Shown here: piece after piece, positions 10,791 to 20,545 of the stretch | How positions within the stretch are numbered: position 1 is the first letter of the stretch | Layout: the number at the start of each line of letters is the position of its first letter | Origin: Halichondria panicea | Taxonomy: Eukaryota; Porifera; Demospongiae; Suberitida; Halichondriidae | DNA length: 64,000 nucleotides | Assembly: GCF_963675165.1 (NCBI RefSeq) | Contig: NC_087391.1 | Span: forward strand, 1,879,001 to 1,943,000 | Direction: 5' to 3' | The notes under the pieces: model-generated | What the model saw: only the letters and a program-made list of their open reading frames with translations | Databases searched by the model: none | Told to the model about the DNA's origin: nothing | Position numbers and translations under genes: made by a program

Positions 10791-10884
10791 TGAGGGGAAC
10801 AGAGGGCAATTATAATTATGCAAATTTACACAGAGAGTACAGAAAAAGAAGTGGTAAAAGTTGTTGCGGGTTCTTGTCTCGAGG

Positions 10885-11014
10885 TAGCCTCGTTCCCAGG
10901 CCAATCCGTCTCCAATTGAACGCTAGTTGACCTAGCGTTCAATTGGAGACAGATCGGCCTGGGAACCCTCGTCAACTAGCGTTCAATTGGAGACGGATTG
11001 GCCTGGGAACGAGG
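10885..11014. mobile_element. Nested foldback element, TAGCCTCGTTCCCAGGCC end
   Basis: A segment of about 44 bp (CCTCGTTCCCAGGCC... CAATTGAACGCTAGTTGAC) is followed by its inverse and then by a second inverse copy. The outer end word TAGCCTCG(T/A)TCCCAGGCC is the same as that of the 1.1-kb element at 48791-49882, so this is a minimal relative. It sits inside a degraded copy of the pogo-like MITE (sequence CTTGTCTCGAGG on its left and the next part of that MITE on its right). Confidence 0.6.
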
Positions 11015-11260
11015 ATGATGAATGATAATGAGTCATTCTGCTCTATATTACCCAAAACGTCATATCCAGCCGTAATAAACTTACATTGAAAACCTAGTTT
11101 GGGACAGCCAGCACTGGCCAGTATACAGAATAACGAGTGGCTGTACACTTCAGGGTGATTGTGCAGTAAACATAATTTAGCTAGCAATCCGTGCCAAACC
11201 AAATGGCCGGTATATCGAGGTGGCCGTACTCCAGAGAGCCGGAATAGCGAGAGTCTACTG
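11015..11260. repeat. Truncated second copy of the pogo-like MITE
   Basis: It matches 6318-6605 and ends CGAGAGTCTACTG followed by TA. The left part is interrupted by the foldback element at 10885-11014. Confidence 0.6.
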
Positions 11261-12198
11261 TATAATTATATTATGCGCACAATATTTATTATGATAATAA
11301 GAACAATGAGGAAACATAATGATTATACTATTAATACATGTAGCTATTAATGATGTAAATAGACTATATATACACTTGTGAGTAGCACTAGATCTATAGT
11401 TATAGACACTCACTCATAGAGGTGCTGATCAGGTGGACTGGGAGTAACGCCATTGAAGAGCAACGGGGGGGGGGGGGGGGTCACTGTCAGAAGAATCTCA
11501 CAGAAATCTGGTGTCCCTACTATACTCTATAGCGCATGATGTACTGAGTGACTCTGCGGCCACCATCGTCAGCCAGGAGAGACTAAGACTAGTAGCACTC
11601 ACACCCACACCAGTCAGGAGGGCATTAAAGAGGGAGAGGGGTGAAATAACACTCATGTATACTAGCTACAATTTCGTAATAATGTATGCAATATATACTC
11701 ACGAACCACTAGAATTTGACTGGACACACTTTCTGAAAAATTTCCCGGGAGTTGCTCCTGGCAACCCGAACGCTGTACCCTTACCCTGACCCCTTTCCCT
11801 GTTCAGTGAACGTGTATGTGAGGGTGGTGGGCTCAGATACTATGTTCTCTTGGATTTTGATTCATGGATTAGCAAACTAAAGCTTCTTTCTCGAGTTATG
11901 GCTAATTTGATGTCTGTGCGAATGCCAACGCCGTTGCTATCAGGCTGATAAACCAAGCTTCAGGTGGAGAGGTTGTGGCAACACTTGGAACAGGGCTATA
12001 AAGAGGGAGAGGGGAATGTGTTATTCGCTGAGGATGTGTGAGGTGTGTGGGGTGTGTGTGTGTGTGAGGTGTTTGGGTTAATGTGCGTGCGTGTGAGGTG
12101 ATATGAAACTATTACTGAACACTCACTATTATTATTACTAACATTCATTCCGAGCGAAGCGAGGCTCTAATCGGGTCACGTTGAAAAAAGACGGCGAC
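11261..12198. other. Spacer with poly-G run and GT-rich repeat, no gene seen
   Basis: There is a homopolymer run of G at about 11465-11480 and a (GT)n-like stretch at 12030-12100. Short open frames near 11510-11790 show no family likeness. Nothing else was recognised. Confidence 0.35.
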
Positions 12199-12434
12199 TG
12201 TAACTTTCTAATAATAGCGGGAAATTTTGGTGGGTGAAAATTTCGCCCATTGGCTCCAGAGCACTCAGCAGATATTTTCGTGGGTTCTAATATTCGCGTT
12301 ACAATGCCAGGAAACCACACCCACCAATAGCTTTGCCTGTAAAATACCGGTGCATGGGAAGTTTATCTCAGTTTTAAGGTTCGCGTTAGCTGCTCTGCCC
12401 TCGAAAAACCCGAAAATTTCTTGCTATACAGTAG
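12199..12434. repeat. Duplicate of the MITE at 7318-7572
   Basis: It shares AATAGCGGGAAATTTTGGTG and the downstream text with the copy next to transporter 1, including AGCACTCAGCAGATATTTTC. It is part of the tandem duplication of the transporter locus. Confidence 0.55.
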
Positions 12435-12541
12435 CTGGTTTTGTCCTTTATTTGCTTTCTGTTTTCATGGGTTGTTCAGGGGAAGTCTTCACACTACAAT
12501 ATAGCCATCTGACCTACTTGACCTACCCTAATGCACACCCT

Positions 12542-12760
12542 GCAGGGTTTCATCTAATGGGGGGGGGGAGGCAGGGGTCAGCTTCCCCCCCAAAAGGTTT
12601 TACAACAATGACATCATCACATTAAGTACATGTCACACATCATAAGGTACATCTACTATGCGTTAGGCTAAGCATGTAATCAACAGAAGTGGGCGTAGCC
12701 AAACATTTTGCGACACGCAAATCTTCCCTCCCAAATTTTTGATCCTAGATGAAACCCTTC
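12542..12760. mobile_element. Duplicate of the GCAGGGTTTCATCTA MITE
   Basis: The same inverted ends occur as at 7678-7886, with one change at the right end (AAACCCTTC). It lies at the same place relative to the transporter. Confidence 0.6.
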
Positions 12761-13007
12761 CCTGGTTTTGCAATACAAAAGGACAACACAAAAGATTATT
12801 TCTTACAAGAAAACAAACATTTTCAGACTACAAATGTCAGACTACACACCTTGTCTATAAATAAACAGAGCCAATAAACAGAGCCACAACACACTGATAA
12901 TTATTAGATCTATTTTACACAATGTCAATTATTAAGCCACAACGTATAATGGCATTAGATCTATTTTACACAATGTCATTAAACATATAAGTACACACAT
13001 TATACCG

Positions 13008-14693
13008 TTAATTGTTTTGATTGTCGGAAGCGAGATACTTTTCATAGGCATCTTCCACCCACCTGTGTGGAGTAGCTATATCATCTCTCACTCTCATCTT
13101 GTACCAGCGGCTCAATATTCCCAACAATACGAAACCAGTGACACTACAGAGAGTTGCCATCGAGCTGTAGGCAATCGAACAATACCGAGGGTCAGAACAC
13201 ACTGTGTGGAATACCCCTGCTAGAACGTTAGCAACAATGTTTGACATATAGTAGTTTGACCACATATAGCCAATCATAAGCCCTTTCATTTGGTGTGGAG
13301 ATTGTGCACAGACAAACTCAATGGCAGAAGTTAGCAGGATCACTTTTAGAGGGGCTGAGATCAGAGAATGCATGATCCAAAACCAGTCCGAGTCGTAAGG
13401 ATCAGTTAGCTCTTTGTTATAGTCTAGACCTGAGACCACTAATGAGATACCATTTACAACTATCGTAAGAAATGAGGCAAATCCGATTTTCTTCAAAATG
13501 GAAGGTATAATGGGCACTGCAAATGGATAAATGAGAAACTCATAGATTGCTATAAAACCAACCACCCAGAGAGACGTTTCATAGGAGAATGACCTGATCA
13601 TGACATCTGTACAATTTTGGGAAGCCAATATAGTAGATTCGAAGTCTTTCACATACGCAAACTGCTGAAAAAGATAGTATGAAGTGAAAATAAAGCCGAA
13701 GGACACACTGAGAGCAAGCATTCGCAAAACAGTTTTAACATTTTCAACTTCCTCAGTCGTAAACGGACCTCCATATCTCGATTTACCCAAGTCAATTCTA
13801 GAGGGTATAGCATCTTCGTAGTAAGTGAGAGCACTGCGATTGAGGGGAGCCTTGTGCTTTTTAGCAAACTTGAGAACTTTGAAGATTATTTGGAAAGATT
13901 GAGGACGCTTGTTTTCTAAAATAAGCAACTTATTCGAAAGCAAAAAATCGGAGCACAACACAATGCATAACGAAACTACTGACACCAGAGACATGACTTG
14001 CAAAGGGGTATTTCCCTCGCCTGCCCAGCAGTCGGTTAGAACTCTCTTAAATAACGAGTTGATCCAGTTCCCAGCATAGAGACAAGCCACAAACCATACA
14101 ACGTAACTAGCTACATTAGCCGAAGATGCATCTGGCATTTGATCAAGACCTAACTGCACTGAAGTTACCAAAATCATGGCTCGACCAGCAAAACCCACAA
14201 AATGAATCAATGTTAACAAAATTGAAGATGGAGCATACACAAGATCTTCGGCAATGGGTGAATCGACGCAAAGTTGGAGTATAGAAGCCATTATTGACGC
14301 TACAAAGTAAATCAAAACACCAGCTCTCACCATAGTGAAGTTCCCACACTTAGTATCAGCTATCCATCCAGACAGTAATGAAAACACAAACCATGAAACA
14401 TAGGGCAGAAAGATAACATAATTAACCGGATTAAGATGCTCTCTATTTTCAAACACTGTTAGAAATGCTGTGAACAGGTTATCCAAAGAGCCAAAACCAA
14501 TACTAACAAGAAATGTCCACAGCAAAATTAGGTAAGCAGCACCTTTTAAAGTAATCCACCTAAATCTGTACCTTACTTTATAGCATCGCCATCTGGTGAA
14601 ATTAGGCTCCTCAGTATAAACAACAGGTTGATTGACTGGTAGATCGAGAGTGCCAAGAAATTCATTACTGGATTCAAGAGATATGGCAGCCAT
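13008..14693 (-). CDS. Type I POT/SLC15-like transporter, copy 2
   Basis: A single exon encodes 561 residues, almost identical to the product of 8108-9766 from the N-tail (LGTLDLPVNQPVVYTEEP) to the C-terminus (RDDIATPHRWVEDAYEKYL). Differences include the start (MAAISLESSNEF against MASDHELL), two extra residues before helix 1 (LKGAAYL against SKGAYL) and four extra residues at the end (QNN after SDN). Twelve hydrophobic segments, the SRIDLGKSRYGGPFT linker and FVCAQSPHQMKGLM are kept. Membrane solute transport is inferred from the family; the substrate is unknown and the helix 1 ExxER motif is missing. Near identity suggests recent duplication or gene conversion. The MAAISLESS start recurs in the remnant near 44190, which supports the chosen ATG. 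Confidence 0.83.
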   Translation of the reverse strand: MAAISLESSNEFLGTLDLPVNQPVVYTEEPNFTRWRCYKVRYRFRWITLKGAAYLILLWTFLVSIGFGSLDNLFTAFLTVFENREHLNPVNYVIFLPYVSWFVFSLLSGWIADTKCGNFTMVRAGVLIYFVASIMASILQLCVDSPIAEDLVYAPSSILLTLIHFVGFAGRAMILVTSVQLGLDQMPDASSANVASYVVWFVACLYAGNWINSLFKRVLTDCWAGEGNTPLQVMSLVSVVSLCIVLCSDFLLSNKLLILENKRPQSFQIIFKVLKFAKKHKAPLNRSALTYYEDAIPSRIDLGKSRYGGPFTTEEVENVKTVLRMLALSVSFGFIFTSYYLFQQFAYVKDFESTILASQNCTDVMIRSFSYETSLWVVGFIAIYEFLIYPFAVPIIPSILKKIGFASFLTIVVNGISLVVSGLDYNKELTDPYDSDWFWIMHSLISAPLKVILLTSAIEFVCAQSPHQMKGLMIGYMWSNYYMSNIVANVLAGVFHTVCSDPRYCSIAYSSMATLCSVTGFVLLGILSRWYKMRVRDDIATPHRWVEDAYEKYLASDNQNN

Positions 14694-15244
14694 CTTTTCT
14701 GTCTACACAGGAGTTCCACATTCTATGTGGTTTACACTTTAACCATAATCATAAGATTGCATGGGAACTTGGGATTCACTAGACCACAGATTAGTATACC
14801 ATGGGCGTATAAAAGAACAGAGGGCATGCAACAGAACTCACTATCTAGTAGACGTAGCTAGCAGAATTCATGAACTCTGCTTTATTACTCTTTTATACGA
14901 CAGAAGTAGTGCCAATCCAAGTCAGATGTGTCTATTCATGTGGCTATACTGCATTGGTAGAGGCGTTTCCCAGATGAAGCTCGTCAAAACACGGCAACCT
15001 GAGCGACATCTAACTATAGTGGGATTCTTCCTTCTTGTAGAAAATAATACTTTTTGCGGACTATTAAAATACTGTGCTTTTCTACTTTAACAATATTTAA
15101 TATGACGTGTTCTGACAATACTTGACATTCATCAATTATAGTGACATAATGATTGCATGCACATGTAACATTTCTGAGTATCACGGAAAAGTGGCGGGTT
15201 CGACCAGACGTCCTTCCCTCTTCGACGGCTGCTTGCGAGACTAG
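14694..15244. other. Spacer with a short repeat tail, no gene seen
   Basis: The minus strand near 15178-15235 has GAGGGAAGGACGTCTGGT, a word that recurs at about 50716 in the other orientation and looks like part of a dispersed repeat. Open frames here lack any family signature. Confidence 0.3.
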
Positions 15245-15405
15245 TACCATATATATAATTATAGCGGATAATTTTCGTAGGGTAAAGTTTTCATGGTTGA
15301 AGGTTTGACCACGAATATTTTACCCATGAATAAAGCAACCTTGTCTACCTTTACCTGCAGTGCAAGCAGCAACCACGAAAATATAATAATAAACGTTATA
15401 CCATT
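15245..15405. repeat. Degraded MITE of the TATAGCGG family
   Basis: TTATAGCGGATAATTTTCG at the left, CCACGAATATTTTACCC inside and CAAGCAGCAACCACGAAAAT near the right place it with the repeats at 5770, 27016 and 42408. Confidence 0.45.
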
Positions 15406-15503
15406 AATTTTTATCATAACAGATTAGTATACAGTATTTTCATAATAATAGCTGTTAAATGATATGATAGTCACATTGACAAATAGATGGTGTGGCCTTT
15501 TTA

Positions 15504-15615
15504 GTAATAATAATATATAATTATTAGTAATAATAATATATAATATATAATTAATAATAATTATTAATTATAATAATATATAATAAATTTTTAGTAATAA
15601 TAATATATAATTATG
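15504..15615. repeat. AT microsatellite, TAATAATATATAAT pattern
   Basis: Simple alternation of TAATAATA and TATATAAT units over about 110 bp. No function is suggested. Confidence 0.7.
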
Positions 15616-15755
15616 ATCAAGTGGATGGTCTATACCTACCAATATTGTAGTGTGCATGCTCAAGTGTCAGCCAAAACACATGCAATGTCATGGTTCTTTA
15701 ATTATTACCAGAGCATGTACATTAAACAGACCCATAATTAAATAGCCTAAAATGT

Positions 15756-16936
15756 TTTGATTGTCATAGAAGCGAGATATTTTTCATAGGCATATCTTCC
15801 ACCCACCTGTGTGGAGTAGCTATATCATCTTGTACCAGCGGCTCAAAATTCCAAACAATACGAAACCGATGACACTCCAGAGAGTTGCCATCGAGCTGTA
15901 GGCAATTGAACAATACCGAGAGTCAGAACACACTGTGCGGAACCCCTGCTAGAACGTTAGCAACAATGTTTGATATAAATTTTAGATATAGCCAATCATA
16001 ATTATAAGCCCTAGCTCTCATTTGGTGTGGAGATTGTGCACAGACACAAACTCAATGGCATAAGTTAGCAAGATCACTTTTAGAGGGGCTGAGATCATGA
16101 TCCAAAACCAATCCGAGTTGTAATTAACACTGTCATAGTCTAGACCTGAGACCACTAATGAGATACCATTTACAGCTATCGTATAATTATAGAAATGAGG
16201 TCAAAATGGAAGATATAATGGGCACTGCAAATGAGAAACTCATAGATTGCTATAAAACCAACCACCCAGAGCGACGTTTCATAGGAGAATGACCAGATCA
16301 TGACATCAGTACAATTTTGGGAAGCCAATATTGTGGATTCAAAGTCTTTCAAAATAAAGCCAAAGGACACACTGAGAGCAAGCATTCGCAAAACAGATGA
16401 AACTAGCTACATTAGGCAAAGATGCATCAGGCATTTGATCAAGACCTAACTGCACTGAGAAGTTACCAAAATCATGGCTCGACCAGCAAAACCCACAAAA
16501 TGAATCAAAATTGAAGATGGAGCATACACAAGGTCTTCGGCAATGGGTAAATCGACGTAAAGTTGGAGTATAGAGGCCATTATTGAAGCTACAAAGTAAA
16601 TCAAAACACCAGCTCTCACCATAGTGAAGTTCCCACACTTAGTATCAGCTATCCATCCAGACAGTAATGCAAACACAAACCATGGAACATAGGGCAGAAA
16701 GATAACGTAATTAACTGGATTAAGATGCTCTCTATTTTCAAGAAATGCTGTGAACAGTGTTATCCAAAGAGCCAAAACCAGAAATGTCCACAGCAAAATT
16801 AGGTGTATTAAAGCACCTTTTGAAGTAATCTGTATTTCACTTTACAGCATCGCTATCTGGTAAATTCAGGCTCCTCAGTATGTATAATATAGGTTGATTG
16901 AGCGGCATATCTGGATTCAGGAGACTTGGCAGTCAT
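15756..16936 (-). pseudogene. Type I transporter remnant (unit 1)
   Basis: The start (ATG ACT GCC AAG TCT CCT) and scattered blocks match the type I genes: HLNPVNYVIFLPYVPWFVFA, WIADTKCGNFTMVRAG, then a jump to MLALSVSFGFIL and KDFESTILASQNCTD. About 160 residues between helices 5 and 7 are gone, and further small deletions and frameshifts break the frame many times. It sits at the left edge of unit 1. Similar remnants begin units 2 and 3, so it was part of the ancestral cassette. Confidence 0.8.
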
Positions 16937-17027
16937 CTTTTCTCTCTCAGTGCACTATACACATGTAAGGGTGTGTTCACATGCACTCTATATATGCTAC
17001 AATGAGATCACAGATAATAATGATAAT

Positions 17028-17585
17028 AATCCGACTAGAAAAACATTTGCAATGTGAAAAATTGCTAGGATTGGCCAGGGGAACCACAAAAAAGCGTGGG
17101 AACAAGAAATCAGACGAGAGCATAACTCCAATCCGTTACAACGTCAATCACATGTATACTGGTAGTTTTCCCATGTTTTCCCAGCCAATATGCCACGCAA
17201 TTTTTACTGGTGGAGTGATGACCAATCCCTATATATATTTATTATACATCCATTTTAGAATGTGGGGCACATAATCATGATGATTTGTGATGAATTGATG
17301 TTCCTAATACATGCAGTGTTGAGCACAGGTGCACACAGTCCATCCATGCGTAGTAACATGCACGGACCGTACTGGTGACTGCATGGAATGATGTGGTGGA
17401 TGGAAGCTGATAGGTGGATCTGGAACACAGTCTATTATTTAATATACTATGTATTGTACATGTTCATGACGTTGTAACGGATTGGAGTTATGCTCTCGTC
17501 TGATTTCTTGTTCCCACGCTTTTTTGTGGTTCCCCTGGCCAATCCTAGCAATTTTTCACATTGCAAATGTTTTTCTAGTCGGATT
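17028..17585. mobile_element. TIR element with 119-bp perfect inverted ends
   Basis: Bases 17028-17146 and 17467-17585 are exact inverse copies as far as I can read them. The ends are AATCCGACTAG... The 320-bp core shows no transposase. The element starts exactly where the conserved flank (GATAATAATGATAATAAT) of the other units is interrupted; that flank resumes near 18433. No clear target duplication is visible. Perfect arms imply a young insertion or conversion between arms. Confidence 0.75.
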
Positions 17586-18921
17586 CCCTTTCTTTTTCAG
17601 TACAGTTTACGTATCATGACATGCATAAGTGGAACGTTAAGAGGCAGTACAAGAAGAGAAGACAGGACTAATCAGATATCTTCTAGAATATCTCTGGACT
17701 AATAATTATAGTATAATGAGTAATAATTTATTGCTTGATAATTATGTTGAATTTGCGAATCAGTATTAAATGACAGCCATTTTAAGAGCATGATATCTAG
17801 CCAGTGCATATAGCATGCCTTTCAGAGAAAGGGAGCTAGAGCTGAACAGTGTGAAGAAAAGGAACACCTCAGGCTCTGGAAAAGCACTGCTGCACTGATT
17901 TTAGGCGCACGGTTTATTAGCCACGCCTATCTATTATTATTGGCCACAACACAATTGCTGAGTCATTAAAGATGGCGGAATTGTCTAGGTAAGAGAAATA
18001 GAGACTGAGAGGTCATCTGCCTTGTGGAAGCAATCGCAAATCTGAAGAAGCGCTTTGTAATCCAGGTTGTAGTCGTTTGGAAACCCTGTGCAGAATGTCC
18101 TGGAGATGGCTGTACTTGGAGTAAATGCTGGGCAAGAAACTTACTTACTTACTCACTTACTTAGTCAGTCAGACAAAGAGCGGTGAAACGTCGAAATAGT
18201 GCAATTTTTAAAATGAAAATATTCATTCATTAAAATGTTTATGGATTATGAAATGAGAGATACAAATAGAGAAAAGGCTAAATAAACTATCTGTTCAGCC
18301 AGTTTCTTGATGTGGCCTTTCCCTGCAGAGATAGAACAGTTTGAACATGAGTCAAAATAATTGAAATATTGCTAAACACAGGCAAACCCACTGCCAATCC
18401 TATGTAAAACCTACTGGTTTTACTGGTTTTACTAATAACAAACGATGCTTTACTACATATAGTATGTGCATACGTTAACTTATATAGTACGCAGTACACT
18501 GTTCTAATGGCTGACTATGCATGTCCTCACCTAAGTACATTCAACTGCAAGGGGAAAAGACAACAACAAAAAGTCAAAGCATCACCCAAAACTTAATTAC
18601 AGTATGCAGGTAGTCCGTAGATACATTGTAACAGTATGTGAAGATTAATCCACTAGCTATGATCTCCAGCAGCAAACTTATAGACAACTACCATGTACAT
18701 GCACTTTACTATTGTGAAATTAAATTTCGCGGAATGCTCAAAAATAAACATTTCTTTTTGAAGATAGAGCTAACGACCACACTCCTAGAGTATAGAGACT
18801 GGAAGTAAACAATGCTAAATTTTGAAGTTGGAGGCCAATCCATAACGCTATTTTGTACAATTACATGTATAAGCGTCAACGATTGGATAATTATTTAGGC
18901 AGGAAGTGGTGTAAAACTCAC
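17586..18921. other. Insert-specific spacer, then shared CCT4 3' flank
   Basis: From 17586 to about 18430 the sequence is absent from units 2 and 3. It holds a start-like site, AAGATGGCGGAATTGTCTAG before GTAAGAG, at 17971 (+), and a minus-strand open segment at about 18000-18128 that reads FCTGFPNDYNLDYKALLQIC after an AG. Neither could be named. From 18433 to 18921 the sequence is the conserved flank downstream of CCT4. The short last coding exon expected for CCT4 was not found. Confidence 0.35.
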
Positions 18922-19712
18922 AATGTCGTCAATTTTCAAGATGCTCCGGACAGTCTCTGAGGCCAGCTGTATGGCTGACGTGGACACTAACAGAGGCTGC
19001 ACCACATTCTCCTCAAGAATATCAGTTATGGTGCCCTATAGGGAAACAACAACTGATATTAAAGACATAAGGCATAATACCATAAAACACTTAGCACTTC
19101 GCTTCGCAGATCGTTCAACCTAAACATTTTGCAAATTAGGATAGAGGTTCAAATGACCACAACCCTACAGTTCAATACTGGAAGCAAACAATGAGTCAAA
19201 GTTCAAGGTCCATCCACCAAAATTATTTTTTTGCTTCTCGCGCTATGCGGTATATATTAGGGTACTCTATATTACCAACACTGTCCTATGCAATGGTGTA
19301 CGTGACTGAATTATAAGGTCTAGTTTCGAGATCATAAGAAAGAACTACATGTAGACAATCTTCTATGACTTGAGAAAATGATGTGAAATTTAACACGCCT
19401 CAAACAGATGCCTAAACCGTATCAATATAGCAAGTTTCTGGAAAGGTTTCAACCACTGAGTACTAGATGGAACCTGCTGGATACTTGCAAGAAAACACTC
19501 CGTTAGTCTCTGCAGCAAGAAAAGAATTGTTGCACTCAGTTGAAATCAAAAATGGGCCACCATAATTATTGCATTTTTAGTTTAGACAGTGGCATCGCCC
19601 ACACAAGTAATAAATACACATATTGCTGCCTTACGTGCAATGTCACGTACTGTATACTGTACTCTGGTGGGTAATGCACTAAAGTTCATGCAAACACCAC
19701 CAGCACATTCTA

Positions 19713-19984
19713 CAGTAGAACATTGATTATCCGGCTCTCCATATTCGGTCGGGCAATTTTCTCTACGATAGGGTCAAACTTCAAACTAATAACCAGAAAA
19801 TGGATGCATTCTTTAAAATTAATGTGTATGCACAGTTTATCTTATGCAGTTGTGCAGACGATCACGTGCATCTACATTCGCACTTCTGTTTATTAATTAA
19901 GTGGGTGGATCAAGGTATGGTTTATCCATTCAATTATCCGGCATAAAGCCTGCCTCTGTAACAAAGATGTCCGACGTTCTACTG
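19713..19984. mobile_element. pogo-like MITE in the last CCT4 intron (unit 1)
   Basis: CAGTAGAACATTGATTATCC at the left and the inverse of CAGTAGAACGTCGGACATC at the right are each flanked by TA. The same element occupies the same intron in units 2 and 3, so it predates the duplication. Confidence 0.7.
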
Positions 19985-20410
19985 TATGCACCTCTACAGT
20001 ACACACATGCAGTGTCACTCACCTTCCTCACGTTGATCCCGGCCGTCTTCTCCCCATTAGCATGCCTCTTCCTAAGCTCAGTAACCACACCAATAGGGTT
20101 GAGACCAGCATTCTCTGCCAGAGTGTAGGGGATCACCTCCATTGCATCGGTAAACCCACGGACACAGTAGGCCTCCATCCCACTCAGAGTCTGAGAGTAC
20201 TCCAATAGACGCAGGGCCACCTCTGTCTCAGGAGCACCCCCACCTGCAATCAGAGCCCTGCACACATGATACGAGAAAATCATTAGGGAGATATGGACAC
20301 CCTGATCATACAGTATAATTTGAATGGACATTAATAGTGAAACCTTATAGATTCCAAGGGGGCCCCAAACTGTGCCAGTATACAGCAAGATTCAATGTAT
20401 TGCCCACATA

Positions 20411-20545
20411 ATTGTAGACAATACTTTTATGACTCGAGAGTACTGATGAACCTCTCAAGTCTCAAACAGCAGTCTTCATTTGTTGTAGCAAGATTCAAGA
20501 AAGGCAAAACCACAATGGTCTAGATAATGCCTGCTGGATACTTGC
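20411..20545. repeat. Single hybrid copy of the CCT4 intron repeat (unit 1)
   Basis: This ~135-bp repeat (ATTGTAGACAATACTTTTAT to GGATACTTGCA) exists twice in units 2 and 3, flanking three CCT4 exons. Here it exists once. Its left flank (CAATGTATTGCCCACAT) belongs to the first copy, while GATGAACCTCTC and CATTTGTTG inside it and the right flank belong to the second copy. Confidence 0.8.

Noticed and set aside
11465-11480. G homopolymer (and C run at 28429-28446) as a functional site
   Set aside because: Long homopolymers are prone to sequencing error and have no supporting context.
14761-15250. Two overlapping open frames of about 80-110 codons
   Set aside because: No splice context, no family signature, and part of one lies in a dispersed repeat.
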